Origin: Gottfriedia solisilvae
Lineage (GTDB): Bacteria > Bacillota > Bacilli > Bacillales > Bacillaceae_G
Direction: 5' to 3'
DNA length: 64,000 bases
NCBI RefSeq assembly: GCF_002128405.1
Contig: NZ_NETJ01000002.1
Coordinates: forward strand, 372,001 to 436,000
The number at the start of each line of letters is the position of its first letter. The stretch's first letter is position 1. The position numbers were made by a program, and so were the translations under genes. Positions 37,340 to 47,265 of this stretch are shown here, in pieces. The notes under the pieces are model-generated. The model saw nothing but the letters and a program-made list of their open reading frames with translations. It ran no database searches and was not told the origin of the DNA.

Positions 37340-38590
37340 ATGTTTAAAAATTTATCAGCGGTACATCCAGTTGCTTGGAATATCGTGATAGGAACATTAT
37401 TTGTACGTTTTGCTAGTACAGTGAGTATGCCATTCTTGGCGATATACTTAACTTCAGAAAAGCATATTTCTCCAGCAATGGTTGGAATTATGTTAACGGT
37501 ATCTGCATTTTTAGGCGTGTTTTTTAGCTTCATAGGAGGATCTCTTTCAGATAGAATAGGACGAAAGAAGATTCTACTTACCAGTATTTTTCTTTGGTCT
37601 CTGACCTTGATAGGATTTGGATTAGGAGATAGTTTTGGTTGGTTTTTTATCCTCAATTCAATTCTAAATATATGCTCATCTTTCTTTGAACCATCTTCAA
37701 GGGCCTTACTTTCAGATTTAACAGATGAAAAATCAAAGCTTCTAGTATTTAATTTAAGATATGCTGCTATTAATGTTGGTGTAGCAGTAGGACCTTTAGT
37801 TGGGTTATATCTTGGTAGTTCGCATAGCACATTACCATTTGTTTTATCAGGTATTGTTTATTTCTTCTATGGAATCACTTTATTTTACATGCTATCGAAA
37901 TACAAGATTGGTGAAGATCAATCTTCTTCAAGTGGACAAAAGGTTTCTATGAAAGAATCTTTATCGATTTTACGTAAAGATGTTGTTTTTGCATTGACTA
38001 TACTGACTATTTGTATTTACGGACTTGGATATTCACAAAGTTTCTCTACAATGTCTCAATACTTTGCAAATGCACCACAATTTCATGAAGGAATTAAGCT
38101 TTATGCTTACTTAACAACAATTAATGCTGTAACAGTCGTTTTATTACAGTTTCCAATTGTAAGTCGAATGAAAAATTTTCCACCAACTGTATCAATGATG
38201 ATTGGGAATATCATCGTCAGTTTATCAGTCGCTGGATTTGGCATATTTACGAATTTTTACCTTTTAGCAATTGTCATGATTGTTTTTACAATCGGAGAAA
38301 TATTTGCTTTTACCTTTACTGATGTATTTGTAGATCAACTTGCGCCAGAAGAATTAAAAGGAACTTACTTTGGTGCAATGGGCTTTTCGAAGTTTGGTTT
38401 CGTATTTGGTCCAGCATTAGGGGGAAGTTTATTATCCTATTTTGGATATGAAAAAGGTGGATATGCATTTATTTTAATTAGTATAATCGCATTTTTTAGC
38501 TTTCCTATGATGTTATTTGTGAATAGACTTTTTCAAAAAAGAAAAAAAGTCGAAATGCAAAGTGGTGCGAAATTAACAGTTAATTCTTAA
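37340..38590 (+). CDS. MFS transporter
   Basis: 416 residues, about 12 transmembrane helices, with the MFS motif between helices 2 and 3 (GGSLSDRIGRKKIL, about 67-80) and the related loop after helix 8. Resembles drug efflux type MFS proteins such as B. subtilis YqjV; substrate unknown. RBS GATAGGGGGG is close to the ATG. Ends in a basic tail. Confidence 0.88.
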   Translation: MFKNLSAVHPVAWNIVIGTLFVRFASTVSMPFLAIYLTSEKHISPAMVGIMLTVSAFLGVFFSFIGGSLSDRIGRKKILLTSIFLWSLTLIGFGLGDSFGWFFILNSILNICSSFFEPSSRALLSDLTDEKSKLLVFNLRYAAINVGVAVGPLVGLYLGSSHSTLPFVLSGIVYFFYGITLFYMLSKYKIGEDQSSSSGQKVSMKESLSILRKDVVFALTILTICIYGLGYSQSFSTMSQYFANAPQFHEGIKLYAYLTTINAVTVVLLQFPIVSRMKNFPPTVSMMIGNIIVSLSVAGFGIFTNFYLLAIVMIVFTIGEIFAFTFTDVFVDQLAPEELKGTYFGAMGFSKFGFVFGPALGGSLLSYFGYEKGGYAFILISIIAFFSFPMMLFVNRLFQKRKKVEMQSGAKLTVNS

Positions 38591-38653
38591 AGCGATTTAA
38601 ATAGAGTTTGTCTTAGTGTGAAAATAAATCGAGAAACTGATTGAAAACGTAAA

Positions 38654-38749
38654 AACGTTTCTCCTTCGTTGTTTGAAGCGTGATGATGAGTTACCTTAAA
38701 CGGTAATGAACATCGTAAGTAGAAGATACAACGAAGAAGGCGAGCGTTT
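38654..38749 (+). other. Long imperfect stem-loop upstream of mutA
   Basis: CTTCGTTGT at 38664-38672 pairs with ACAACGAAG at 38728-38736, extended outward by imperfect pairing of AACGTTT with GAGCGTTT. Inside, GTTACC pairs with GGTAAT at 38690-38706. A terminator follows at once. It could be the MFS 3' end or a regulated leader of mutA. Confidence 0.45.
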
Positions 38750-38759
38750 GTGACTAGTT

Positions 38760-38790
38760 TGAAACCGCTATTAATAGCGGTTTTTTTTAT
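38760..38790 (+). terminator. Terminator between the MFS gene and mutA
   Basis: Perfect 11-base stem AAACCGCTATT / AATAGCGGTTT without a loop gap, then T8. It lies inside the longer reading frame that could be drawn upstream of mutA, which argues that this extension is not coding. Confidence 0.85.
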
Positions 38791-38869
38791 TTCAATTTTA
38801 TCCTTTCTAGTCTGCTTTGGTGTGTACCTTCATACATATGGTAATAAACACTGTACTGGAGGGACTAAA

Positions 38870-40159
38870 GTGGACAAACTCCTATTAAATTCAAATTTAT
38901 TTCAAGCTACTGCTTCTGACTGGATCAAGTCAATTCCAATGGACTTAGAATGTTATGTTAAGGAACTATATACTCAAATCACGATTAAGCCACTATATTA
39001 TGAGAATCAACATAATATATTATCTATCATAAATGACACGAAAAAAGTTCAATTAATAGAAGAAAAAAATGATAATCAACATTTAGTATCTACGAAGGAA
39101 TTTCATCAAAAAGGTGCAAGCTTGATTCAAGAAATTGGTTATACATTAGCACTATTATCAGATATTTTACATTCAAAAGAAAAGAATGAATTAGAAAAAT
39201 TTATCAAGGAGTTACAATTAGAGGTTTATATTGATACAGATTTTTTCGGCTCTATTTCAAAATTACAAGTTTTCCGTTTGCTACTCCCAACTATCTTAAG
39301 AGAGTTTATTACTGAAGAGCATATGGAATTTGACATACCGATTAAAGCTGTGACTTCGACAAGAACGATTACGAAAGAAGAACCTCAATTAAATTTAATT
39401 AGAAAAACAGTAGAAGTGATTGCTGGTATGATTGGCGAGGCTAATTTCATAGAATTGATTCCGTATGAGAATACAGATGATGCTAAGAGATGGTCAGAAA
39501 ATATTTTTCATTTATTGAACTATGAAAGTAAATTAAAAGAATTCGGTAATATTGTGAAGGGTTGCTATTATTTGGAGGAATTAACACATGAACTTTGTGT
39601 CGGTGCCTGGGATCTCTTTTTACAAGTCGAAAGCAATGGTGGCTATAAAGAATATATTGAAACTGGAGAACTAGATAAAGAGATTGCGGTCGAAAGGGAG
39701 AAATCGATTGAAAAAATGATGCTAGGTGATGTGAAACTTGTAGGTTTAAATTCGTACCGAAGACATGAACCGAATAAATATAATGAAAAAGATCAAGACG
39801 AATTGGATCATGAACCAGAAATCTATCATTTTAGTAATTGGATTGAAAAATGCCATCAACTAGCAAATGCAAGCTGGGATTGTTTGATTCTTGAAGGAGC
39901 AAGTGAACAGGAAGAAGACCTTATGAAAAATATTCTTTTTACGTTACACTCCATCGGATTAAAAAATAAAATTGATGCTGATGTATTATTTATCGCTGGT
40001 GATGAAAAGAAAGTGAATTTTTTTCAATTAATGAATCCAAAGAAGAAATTAGTAAGAGTAGTTGAAGAAGTTAGTGATGAGGATCAATATTCTATGTCTG
40101 AAATAACCCATTTACCAAATTTAATTAATGAATTAATGAAGATCGAGGTGCAAAAATGA
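38870..40159 (+). CDS. mutA: Methylmalonyl-CoA mutase small subunit, short form
   Basis: 429 residues, distinctly shorter than the 600-plus residues usual for MutA. The N-terminal part ([18 protein letters not shown]) and the block [22 protein letters not shown], equivalent to the mutase AWxxFQxIExxGG segment, identify it. Much of the barrel and the C-terminal cobalamin-like domain look shortened. In the family this subunit is catalytically inactive and supports MutB. GTG start after GGAGGGAC; upstream in-frame sequence contains a terminator. The stop overlaps the mutB ATG. Confidence 0.85.
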   Translation: MDKLLLNSNLFQATASDWIKSIPMDLECYVKELYTQITIKPLYYENQHNILSIINDTKKVQLIEEKNDNQHLVSTKEFHQKGASLIQEIGYTLALLSDILHSKEKNELEKFIKELQLEVYIDTDFFGSISKLQVFRLLLPTILREFITEEHMEFDIPIKAVTSTRTITKEEPQLNLIRKTVEVIAGMIGEANFIELIPYENTDDAKRWSENIFHLLNYESKLKEFGNIVKGCYYLEELTHELCVGAWDLFLQVESNGGYKEYIETGELDKEIAVEREKSIEKMMLGDVKLVGLNSYRRHEPNKYNEKDQDELDHEPEIYHFSNWIEKCHQLANASWDCLILEGASEQEEDLMKNILFTLHSIGLKNKIDADVLFIAGDEKKVNFFQLMNPKKKLVRVVEEVSDEDQYSMSEITHLPNLINELMKIEVQK

Positions 40160-42210
40160 GAAAGACCTTTAATAAGAAACCTTTTTCCATGGCGACACCT
40201 AATCTACATCTAGAAATGAATATTCCAAAATCCTATCCTGGTCAAGTTCCATTTGTAAGAGGACCTTATCCATTAATGTATGTTACACAACCTTGGACAA
40301 TTAGACAATATGCAGGATTTTCAACAGCAAAAGAAAGTAATGCTTTTTATAAACAAAATTTAGCAAAAGGTCAAAAAGGTTTGTCAGTTGCTTTCGATTT
40401 ACCAACTCATAGAGGATATGATTCTGATCACGATCGAGTTGTTGGTGATGTTGGTAAAGCAGGAGTGGCTATTGACTCAGTAGAGGATATGAAAATACTG
40501 TTTGACGGAATTCCATTACAAGATATTTCTGTATCAATGACAATGAATGGCGCAGTACTCCCAATTTTAGCGTTTTATATTGTTGCAGCAAATGAGCAAG
40601 GGGTAGATACAGCTAAACTAACTGGTACGATTCAAAATGACATACTCAAAGAATATATGGTAAGAAACACATATATATATGCTCCAAAAATGTCAATGCG
40701 AATAATCGGTGATATATTTTCGTATTGCTCAAAAAACATGCCAAAATTTAACCCAATTAGCATTTCTGGTTATCATATGCAAGAAGCAGGAGCGTCAACT
40801 GAAATAGAGCTGGCTTATACAATCTTAAACGGTATAGAGTATGTAAAAACTGGATTAGAAGCAGGTTTAACTGTTGATGAGTTTGCTCCACGATTATCAT
40901 TTTTTTGGGGAATTGGAATGGATTTTGTAACAGAAATTGCTAAATTAAGAGCGGGGCGACTTCTTTGGGCACAAATGATGCTCCAATTTAATCCGAAAAA
41001 TAAAAAGAGTTATATGCTTAGAGCACATTGCCAAACTTCTGGATGGAGTTTAACAAAACAAGATCCGATGAACAATATTGCAAGAACAACAATTGAAGCA
41101 CTCGCTGCGGTATTCGGACAAACACAATCATTACATACAAATGCCTTTGATGAAGCAATTGCTCTTCCAACTCCGAATTCGGCTTCAATCGCAAGAAATA
41201 CACAATTAATTTTACAACATGAATGTGGTCTGACTAATGTCGTTGACCCATTTGGCGGTTCAAATAAAATAGAAGAGTTAACATATGAATTAGTTCAAAA
41301 AGCATGGGTATATATGAAAGAGATAGAAGAATTGGGCGGTATGGTACAAGCGATCGAAAAAGGGATTCCGAAAATGAGAATAGAAGAAGCTGCGATCGCA
41401 AAACAAGCGAAAATAGATAGTGGAGAAGATGTCATTATCGGTGTGAACCGATTTAGTATAGATGAGGAAGAAATTGAAGATGTACTGTCGGTTAATGCCA
41501 ATGAAGTAAGAGAACAGCAACTAGATCAATTAAAACAATTGAAAGAAAGCAGGAATACTAAAGAGGTTCAATACTGGCTAGAAACATTAGAAAACTGTGT
41601 AAAAACGGGAGAAGGAAATTTACTTGAAATCGCTATACAATGTGCAAAGGTACGTGCGACGCTAGGTGAAATATCTACTTCGATTGAAAAATATGCGCCA
41701 AGACATATTGCGAAGGTTGAGACTGTGACAGGGGTGTACTCGTCTGTGCATAAAAACGAAGATGAAGTAAAGCGTATTCAAAATTTAGTAAGGGACTTTA
41801 CAGAAAAAGAAGGGCGCCGACCAAGGATATTTATGGCAAAGATTGGTCAGGATGGTCACGATCGTGGGATTAAAGTAGTAGCTTCTGCGTATGCCGATTT
41901 TGGATTTGATGTGGATGTTGGTCCACTTTTCCAAACGCCTGCAGAGGTGGCAAAAGCAGCCGTTTTATTTGACGTTCATTGTGTTGCGATGAGCTCTCTT
42001 GCTGGAGGGCATAAAGAATTATTGCCACTTTTAAGAGATGAATTAAAAAAATTAGGAAGAGATGATATGACGATTTTTGTAGGTGGAGTTGTTCCAGAAA
42101 AGGATTATGATTTCTTATTAAATAATGGCGCAAGTGCGATTTTTGGGCCAGGAACAGTATTAACCGAAGCTGCAGAAAAGATTCTACTCTGTTTATCTAA
42201 AGAGGATTAA
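40156..42210 (+). CDS. mutB: Methylmalonyl-CoA mutase large (catalytic) subunit
   Basis: 684 residues. N-terminal barrel with [28 protein letters not shown] (about 35-62) and [14 protein letters not shown]-terminal B12 domain with the D-x-H-x-x-G motif in [10 protein letters not shown] (His about 568), [12 protein letters not shown] and GGVVPEKDY. Interconverts methylmalonyl-CoA and succinyl-CoA with adenosylcobalamin. ATGA overlap with mutA implies coupled translation. No cobalamin synthesis or transport gene is in the window. Confidence 0.96.
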   Translation: MRKTFNKKPFSMATPNLHLEMNIPKSYPGQVPFVRGPYPLMYVTQPWTIRQYAGFSTAKESNAFYKQNLAKGQKGLSVAFDLPTHRGYDSDHDRVVGDVGKAGVAIDSVEDMKILFDGIPLQDISVSMTMNGAVLPILAFYIVAANEQGVDTAKLTGTIQNDILKEYMVRNTYIYAPKMSMRIIGDIFSYCSKNMPKFNPISISGYHMQEAGASTEIELAYTILNGIEYVKTGLEAGLTVDEFAPRLSFFWGIGMDFVTEIAKLRAGRLLWAQMMLQFNPKNKKSYMLRAHCQTSGWSLTKQDPMNNIARTTIEALAAVFGQTQSLHTNAFDEAIALPTPNSASIARNTQLILQHECGLTNVVDPFGGSNKIEELTYELVQKAWVYMKEIEELGGMVQAIEKGIPKMRIEEAAIAKQAKIDSGEDVIIGVNRFSIDEEEIEDVLSVNANEVREQQLDQLKQLKESRNTKEVQYWLETLENCVKTGEGNLLEIAIQCAKVRATLGEISTSIEKYAPRHIAKVETVTGVYSSVHKNEDEVKRIQNLVRDFTEKEGRRPRIFMAKIGQDGHDRGIKVVASAYADFGFDVDVGPLFQTPAEVAKAAVLFDVHCVAMSSLAGGHKELLPLLRDELKKLGRDDMTIFVGGVVPEKDYDFLLNNGASAIFGPGTVLTEAAEKILLCLSKED

Positions 42211-42214
42211 TCAA

Positions 42215-43201
42215 ATGAATGGAAGGCGATTATCTATTCAAGAAACGATTAATCGGATTCTTTCTGGCGATCTGTCAACTCTTGCAAGAACGATTACTTT
42301 AGTTGAAAGTCAAAAGTCTGAAGATAAAATGTTTGTAAATGAATTGATTGGTAAAATTTTACCGTATACAGGAAATAGTTTTCGAATCGGTTTTACTGGA
42401 ATACCTGGAGCCGGTAAAAGTTCATTTATAGAATATTTCGGTAAAGATTTATGTGAGTCTGGTAAAAAAGTTGCCGTTTTAGCAATTGATCCAAGTAGTC
42501 CAGTTACCGGTGGGAGCATACTTGGAGACTCGACTCGAATGACGGAATTATTACATCATCCACTTGCATTTATAAGACCTTCTGCATCGAACGGGACAAT
42601 TGGTGGGGTACATGCTAATACGTATGAAACAATACTATTATGTGAAGCTGCTGGGTTTGATTATACATTAATTGAAACAGTAGGAATCGGTCAAAGCGAA
42701 GGAAATATTAGAGAGCACGTTGATTGTATGGTCTTATTAACATTGGCTAGAGGTGGCGATGATTTACAAGGCATTAAAAGAGGCATACTAGAACTTGTCG
42801 ACTTTGTTATTATTAATAAATGTGATGGGGAGTTAATCGAACTTTCGAAGTATACAGCCTCATTAATGAAACAGACGATGAAACTTGTCTCTTCACCAAC
42901 GCCTAACTGGAAACAGGTAGTTATGCCCACTTCGACGGAATCCGGTCTAGGCATGAGCGAATTTTTACAAAAGACCAATTTGTTTTTAGAATTGATGAAT
43001 ATAAATAGTTATCATTTTGATCTAAGAGGTCAACAAAATAGAAAATGGTTTCATCGTTCTGTAAAAGATCGAGTCATTCGATCATTTTTTAATAATGAAA
43101 ATGTTAAAACAAAACTAATGGAATGTGAAGAAGAATTTATGAATAAAGGAATTGATATGCAAGATGCCGTTGTAAAGATCATTCATTCCTTTAACGAATA
43201 A
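42215..43201 (+). CDS. meaB: MeaB/ArgK G3E GTPase, mutase chaperone
   Basis: 328 residues. P-loop GIPGAGKSS at 62-70, switch region AIDPSSPVTGGSILGDSTRM, base motif NKCDGE (about 208-213). MeaB protects and reactivates methylmalonyl-CoA mutase by gating cobalamin loading. Four bases after mutB, forming the third gene of the mutA-mutB-meaB operon. Confidence 0.95.
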   Translation: MNGRRLSIQETINRILSGDLSTLARTITLVESQKSEDKMFVNELIGKILPYTGNSFRIGFTGIPGAGKSSFIEYFGKDLCESGKKVAVLAIDPSSPVTGGSILGDSTRMTELLHHPLAFIRPSASNGTIGGVHANTYETILLCEAAGFDYTLIETVGIGQSEGNIREHVDCMVLLTLARGGDDLQGIKRGILELVDFVIINKCDGELIELSKYTASLMKQTMKLVSSPTPNWKQVVMPTSTESGLGMSEFLQKTNLFLELMNINSYHFDLRGQQNRKWFHRSVKDRVIRSFFNNENVKTKLMECEEEFMNKGIDMQDAVVKIIHSFNE

Positions 43202-43279
43202 ATATTCGAGTTCAAAAGCTTGAATAAAGAGACGATCAATTGGTAAGATGAAGAAAAGGTATATAAGGGGTAGATAAAT

Positions 43280-43717
43280 ATGAATATGAATTTTAATTTT
43301 TTTATGAATGATGTTGTTCATACAGCGCGTCAAGAAATTTCAGCAGCTGGGTATACAGAATTAAAAACACCAGAAGAAGTAGATGAAGCTCTTGCTAAAA
43401 AGGGAACAACTTTGGTTATGGTAAACTCAGTTTGTGGTTGTGCTGGAGGGATTGCACGTCCTGCTGCTTCTCATGCTGTTCATTATGACGCAAGACCTGA
43501 TCAACTTGTTACGGTATTTGCAGGGCAAGATAAAGAAGCAACAGCAAAAGCTCGTGAATATTTCACAGGTAAAGCGCCATCATCACCTTCATTTGCTTTA
43601 TTAAAAGACGGTGAACTAGTTGCAATGGTAGAACGTCATGAAATTGAAGGACATGATCCAATGCAAGTTATTCAAAAACTTCAAAACTATTTTGATCAAT
43701 ACTGCGAACAAATCTAA
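43280..43717 (+). CDS. brxB: Bacilliredoxin BrxB (YqiW)
   Basis: 145 residues, thioredoxin-like, with the characteristic CGC motif in [14 protein letters not shown] (Cys 52 and 54). Removes bacillithiol from S-bacillithiolated proteins. Start [11 protein letters not shown] with AAGGGGTAG upstream. Conserved near the bkd locus in Bacillus (yqiW). Confidence 0.95.
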   Translation: MNMNFNFFMNDVVHTARQEISAAGYTELKTPEEVDEALAKKGTTLVMVNSVCGCAGGIARPAASHAVHYDARPDQLVTVFAGQDKEATAKAREYFTGKAPSSPSFALLKDGELVAMVERHEIEGHDPMQVIQKLQNYFDQYCEQI

Positions 43718-43721
43718 AAAA

Positions 43722-43757
43722 AAAAAGTACAAAATGCTCAGCATTTTGTACTTTTTT
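43722..43757. terminator. Bidirectional terminator after brxB
   Basis: Perfect 16-base stem (AAAAGTACAAAATGCT and complement) around a single C, A-rich before and T-rich after, between convergent genes. Confidence 0.93.
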
Positions 43758-43773
43758 ATGTATTTTAGATTTT

Positions 43774-43968
43774 TTAATTGAAAAAATTGAAGATAATATA
43801 AAATATAAGAAAAAAAGAAATGATTCCAATTGAACATGTAACGATTAGAAGCATAAGTGCATCAATATGAACTGATTCATCATGTTCTGCTCGAAATGCA
43901 AAGGAGCCTATTCTGTGTTTGCGTAATTTTCGATATTGATTTAAATCAATTACATTTGATTGGTCCAC
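43774..43968 (-). CDS. Small single-pass membrane protein, unknown
   Basis: 64 residues: polar, basic N-terminus (IDLNQYRKLRKHR) and one strongly hydrophobic C-terminal helix (about 38-62). GTG start with GGAGGGG 5 bases upstream on the minus strand, which is why I accept it as a gene. It uses the shared terminator at 43722. The IDLNQYRK-type start is common in short Bacillus proteins of unknown role. Confidence 0.65.
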   Translation of the reverse strand: MDQSNVIDLNQYRKLRKHRIGSFAFRAEHDESVHIDALMLLIVTCSIGIISFFLIFYIIFNFFN

Positions 43969-44105
43969 TTATACCCCTCCAATTTCATTTATATAATAAA
44001 TTTTAAAATATTCTAAATAATTAGTAAAGTTAATTTAGCTGACAAATTAATAGCAAATTATGCCATAATAAGTGGAAAAGAACCAAACTAATCATTGAAA
44101 GGCTC

Positions 44106-44603
44106 GTGTCAATTTTGAAATATACATTATGTTTTATACAGCGTAAATCGGAATTATTAATGTTAAATAGATTCAAAGCCCCAACAATGGGAATCTGGAA
44201 TGGGGTTGGAGGGAAAATTGAAATAAATGAAACAATAGAAGAATCGGTACAAAGGGAGATATTAGAAGAAACTGGATTATTCATAGAATTAGATCAAATT
44301 ACACATAAAGGATTAGTCACATGGCAGGAAAAAGATCATGTTTTTGGTGGGATGTATATTTTCAAAGCTGATGTTGCTGAAGATCTGTATTACAATACAC
44401 CAATCAAAACAGATGAAGGTATATTAGACTGGAAGAGGATAGATTGGGTAACAGACAAGCAAAATGAAGGTGTTGGAGAGTGTATACCATATTTTCTTCC
44501 TATACTATTAAATGACGATAAAAAGTATCATCATGCTTTTTATTATGAAGGATCTAGAGTAGTAGATGTCGTTGTTAAAGAACAAATTAGTATGATGAAA
44601 TAA
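44106..44603 (+). CDS. Nudix hydrolase (MutT/8-oxo-dGTP diphosphatase-like)
   Basis: 165 residues. Nudix box GGKIEINETIEESVQREILEETG (G36 to about 58) fits G-x5-E-x7-REUxEExGU. The surrounding fold resembles Bacillus MutT-type enzymes that act on oxidised or other nucleoside triphosphates; the substrate is not determined. GTG 44106 is 3 bases after AAAGG. TTG 44115, giving MKYTLCFIQR as in relatives, is an alternative with 12-base spacing. Confidence 0.88.
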   Translation: MSILKYTLCFIQRKSELLMLNRFKAPTMGIWNGVGGKIEINETIEESVQREILEETGLFIELDQITHKGLVTWQEKDHVFGGMYIFKADVAEDLYYNTPIKTDEGILDWKRIDWVTDKQNEGVGECIPYFLPILLNDDKKYHHAFYYEGSRVVDVVVKEQISMMK

Positions 44604-44636
44604 TTTATGAGTTGAATATTATACACATTTTGAAGT

Positions 44637-44667
44637 GGGTGCCATTTAAAAAATGGCGCTTTTTTTG
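44637..44667 (+). terminator. Terminator of the Nudix gene
   Basis: GTGCCATTT pairs with AAATGGCGC (one G-U) and T7 follows. Confidence 0.82.
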
Positions 44668-44676
44668 TGTATATGA

Positions 44677-44691
44677 ATGAAAACGCTTTAT
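44677..44691. promoter_or_regulatory. Catabolite-responsive element (cre) candidate
   Basis: ATGAAAACGCTTTAT matches the CcpA site consensus WTGAAARCGYTTWNN at every defined position. It lies 360 bases before the amino acid transporter operon and after the Nudix terminator, so if used it most likely concerns the transporter operon. Confidence 0.5.
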
Positions 44692-44741
44692 TTATAGGGT
44701 TTTTCTTGAATAATATTGATTCTCACTGGGAATTTGCAGTA

Positions 44742-44750
44742 TTTGTCGAA
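44742..44750 (+). promoter_or_regulatory. Spo0A box candidate, distal
   Basis: TTTGTCGAA contains the perfect 0A core TGTCGAA and is followed by an A run. Confidence 0.45.
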
Positions 44751-44886
44751 AAAAAGTTATCAAATAAAATTAAGTGAGTTATATCGCGGTTATTCACTAG
44801 TTTTGTATAAATATATAAAAATAGTGAATGTGCAAATAAAATATTTTTATATAATTTCGTTGGTACATAAGTGTTTGTGAAGATAT

Positions 44887-44895
44887 TTTGTCGAA
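44887..44895 (+). promoter_or_regulatory. Spo0A box candidate, proximal
   Basis: Second TTTGTCGAA, 15 bases upstream of the predicted -35 of the transporter promoter, a position suited to activation or to a competing regulator. Confidence 0.45.
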
Positions 44896-44910
44896 AAATA
44901 TAAAATTGTG

Positions 44911-44939
44911 TTTGCATAATTATTAGTATGTGTTAAAAT
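44911..44939 (+). promoter_or_regulatory. Candidate promoter of the amino acid transporter operon
   Basis: -35 TTTGCA (44911-44916), 17-base spacer, -10 TAAAAT (44934-44939), leaving about 105 bases of leader before artP. Confidence 0.5.
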
Positions 44940-45021
44940 TCATTTTATAAAATAATTATTCATCGAAAAAAACTAGTTGTTTAATCTAAATTTAATCATG
45001 ATAATAAAGATTAGTAGTTAG

Positions 45022-45036
45022 AATTTTTCAAAAATT
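45022..45036. promoter_or_regulatory. CodY-box-like palindrome before artP
   Basis: AATTTTTCAAAAATT agrees with the CodY motif AATTTTCWGAAAATT at 12 of 15 positions and lies directly upstream of the artP ribosome binding site. Confidence 0.35.
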
Positions 45037-45051
45037 AAGGGGGAAACAGTA

Positions 45052-45810
45052 ATGAAAAAATTAATCGGAGTCTTATCTGCAACAGTATTATCAATCGGAA
45101 TGTTATCGGCATGTAATAGTAAATCTGATGACAAAACATTAATTTTAGGAACAAGTGCTGACTACAAGCCATATGAGTTTATCGATACAAAGAATGACGA
45201 TATTATTGGTTTTGATATTGATTTAGCAAAAGAGTTAGGTAAAAAAACTGGATATGAAATTAAAGTGAAAGATATTGATTTTGGCTCACTTATTACTGCA
45301 ATGAATGCTGATAAAGTAGACTTTATTATGGCTGGAATGAAAGAAACACCAAAACGTGCGAAAAAAGCAGATTTTACAGATTCATATTTTATTGACCAAA
45401 ACCAAGTTGTAGTAAATAAAGATTCTAATATTAAGACTCTAGCAGATTTAAAAGGAAAAACAGTTGGTGTACAAGCTGCATCAATCCAAGAGACTAAAGC
45501 TATTGAAGTTTCAAAAACTGCTGGATTTAAAGTAGAAAATCGAAACAGAATTCCAGAAATGGTAGAAGAATTAAAAGCTGGTCGATTTGATGCAGTGATT
45601 ATTGAACAAACAGTTGCAAAAGGTTATTTAGATAAACTTGATACGATGGAAGGCTTACTAATTGAAGATTTCTTTGAGCAATCTGGTTCAGCAGTTGCAT
45701 TTCCAAAGGATTCTAAGTTAACAGCTAAATTTGATAAAGCATTAGCAGAATTAAAAGAAGATGGAACAGTAGATAAATTAATTAAAAAATGGTTTGGGGA
45801 TCTTAAATAA
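45052..45810 (+). CDS. artP: Polar amino acid ABC transporter, substrate-binding lipoprotein
   Basis: 252 residues. Lipoprotein signal peptide with lipobox LSAC (Cys 21), then a type II periplasmic-binding fold (TLILGTSADYKPYEFID, IIGFDIDLAKELGKKTG, DFGSLITAMNADKVDFIMAGM). Belongs to the glutamine/arginine/ornithine binding family; ArtP-like by operon and position relative to brxB. RBS AAGGGGG. The aminotransferase gene follows after 40 bases. Confidence 0.9.
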   Translation: MKKLIGVLSATVLSIGMLSACNSKSDDKTLILGTSADYKPYEFIDTKNDDIIGFDIDLAKELGKKTGYEIKVKDIDFGSLITAMNADKVDFIMAGMKETPKRAKKADFTDSYFIDQNQVVVNKDSNIKTLADLKGKTVGVQAASIQETKAIEVSKTAGFKVENRNRIPEMVEELKAGRFDAVIIEQTVAKGYLDKLDTMEGLLIEDFFEQSGSAVAFPKDSKLTAKFDKALAELKEDGTVDKLIKKWFGDLK

Positions 45811-45852
45811 ACGTCTTAAGAAGGATTCGTTTAGATCAGGGGGAATGATTTG

Positions 45853-47193
45853 ATGGAGAAAGATTGGAGTCACTTACTTGAAAAAATGCCTTTACGCTTA
45901 GCGCCTAGTATGGCGAAAGATCACCCAAATTTACCAGTTGTTAAAGAAGAAGGTTGTTACTACTACGGTGTTGATGGGAAGCAATATTTAGATTTTACTT
46001 CTGGTATTGCAACTACAAATGTTGGACACCGTCACCCAAAAGTAGTACAGGCTATAAAAGATGGAGCAGATTCATTAGCGCATGGACCATCAGGCGTTAT
46101 AATCTATGAATCTATTTTAAAATTAGCTGATCAATTAGCAGAAATACTACCAGGAGACTTAGATACATTCTTCTTTGGTAATAGTGGTACAGAAGCAATT
46201 GAAGGAGCTATAAAATTAGCCAAACACGCGACAAAGCGCCCGTATGTCGTTTCATTTATTGGTTGTTTTCACGGTCGTTCAATGGGGGCATTAAGTGTCA
46301 CGACTTCAAAAAGTAAATATCGTAAATTTCTAAATCCTTCTGGTTCATACCAGATTCCATATGCAAATGTTTCAGAATGTCCTGAAGGAATGGATGAAGA
46401 AATATTTGTTGTAGATCGTTTAGAAAAAGATTTTAAAAGACTATTTAATCATCAAGTAACACCAGAAGAAGTTGCAGCAGTAATTGTAGAACCTGTATTA
46501 GGAGAAGGCGGATATGTGGTTCCTCCTAAAGCATGGTTGAAAAAGATCCGTGAAATCTGTGATCAACACGATATTTTATTAATATTCGATGAAGTACAGA
46601 CTGGATTTGGTCGTACAGGTAATTGGTTTGCAGCTCATACATTTGATGTAACACCTGATATTATGGCAATTGCTAAAGGGATTGCAAACGGGATCCCGTT
46701 AAGTGCGACTGTGGCATCTAATGAATTAATGAAACAGTGGCCACTAGGTAGTCATGGGACAACTTTTGGTGGAAATCCAATTGCATGCTCGGCTGCACTT
46801 GCTGTACTAGAAATTATTAAAGAAGAAAAATTATTAGAAAATACAAAAGAGGTTGGGGCTTATGCTGTTGAGAAATTGCATGAGTTAAAGAAAAAGCACC
46901 CAGTAATTGGAGATATTCGTTCAATCGGTTTAATGATCGGGATTGAAATCATCAATCCATCAACAAAAGAACCGAATGGGGATGGCTTATTTAAAATTCT
47001 TGATATCGCTTTAGAAAAAGGAGTTTTATTCTATTTCTGCGGAAATAACAGCGAAGTGATTAGAATGATCCCACCTTTAACAGTAACAAAAGGTCAAATT
47101 GATGATGGGCTAAACATCCTAGATGAAGCACTAACTGAATATGAGCAATCAATTGGCTATGAATTATTTGAAACAAAAGGCATTGGTTTCTAA
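45853..47193 (+). CDS. Class III (acetylornithine/GABA-type) aminotransferase
   Basis: 446 residues, PLP fold type [17 protein letters not shown] (phosphate site, about 110-125), [33 protein letters not shown] with the PLP-contacting Asp, and the Schiff-base lysine in [14 protein letters not shown]. Closest in feel to 4-aminobutyrate and ornithine-type transaminases; substrate unproven. It lies between the binding protein and permease genes of an amino acid transporter, suggesting it uses the imported compound. ATG 45853 preferred over TTG 45850, GGGGG 9 bases upstream. Confidence 0.88.
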   Translation: MEKDWSHLLEKMPLRLAPSMAKDHPNLPVVKEEGCYYYGVDGKQYLDFTSGIATTNVGHRHPKVVQAIKDGADSLAHGPSGVIIYESILKLADQLAEILPGDLDTFFFGNSGTEAIEGAIKLAKHATKRPYVVSFIGCFHGRSMGALSVTTSKSKYRKFLNPSGSYQIPYANVSECPEGMDEEIFVVDRLEKDFKRLFNHQVTPEEVAAVIVEPVLGEGGYVVPPKAWLKKIREICDQHDILLIFDEVQTGFGRTGNWFAAHTFDVTPDIMAIAKGIANGIPLSATVASNELMKQWPLGSHGTTFGGNPIACSAALAVLEIIKEEKLLENTKEVGAYAVEKLHELKKKHPVIGDIRSIGLMIGIEIINPSTKEPNGDGLFKILDIALEKGVLFYFCGNNSEVIRMIPPLTVTKGQIDDGLNILDEALTEYEQSIGYELFETKGIGF

Positions 47194-47265
47194 ACCAGTG
47201 CTTTTTATCTAAATTTACAAAAACGAACAGTAATAAAAGTCGAAAAAATAAAGGAGTACTAATAT

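Noticed and set aside
38750-38869. Upstream extension of mutA with a hydrophobic, signal-like N-terminus
   Set aside because: The stretch contains a perfect intrinsic terminator with T8, has no RBS, and the GTG at 38870 with GGAGGGAC gives the usual MutA start.
38591-38869. Cobalamin riboswitch upstream of the B12-dependent mutase
   Set aside because: None of the conserved riboswitch boxes can be seen, although the region is structured.
41870-42133. Antisense frames within mutB and similar frames opposite lpdV, bkdR and accC
   Set aside because: All are reading-frame shadows of well-identified genes in the other direction.
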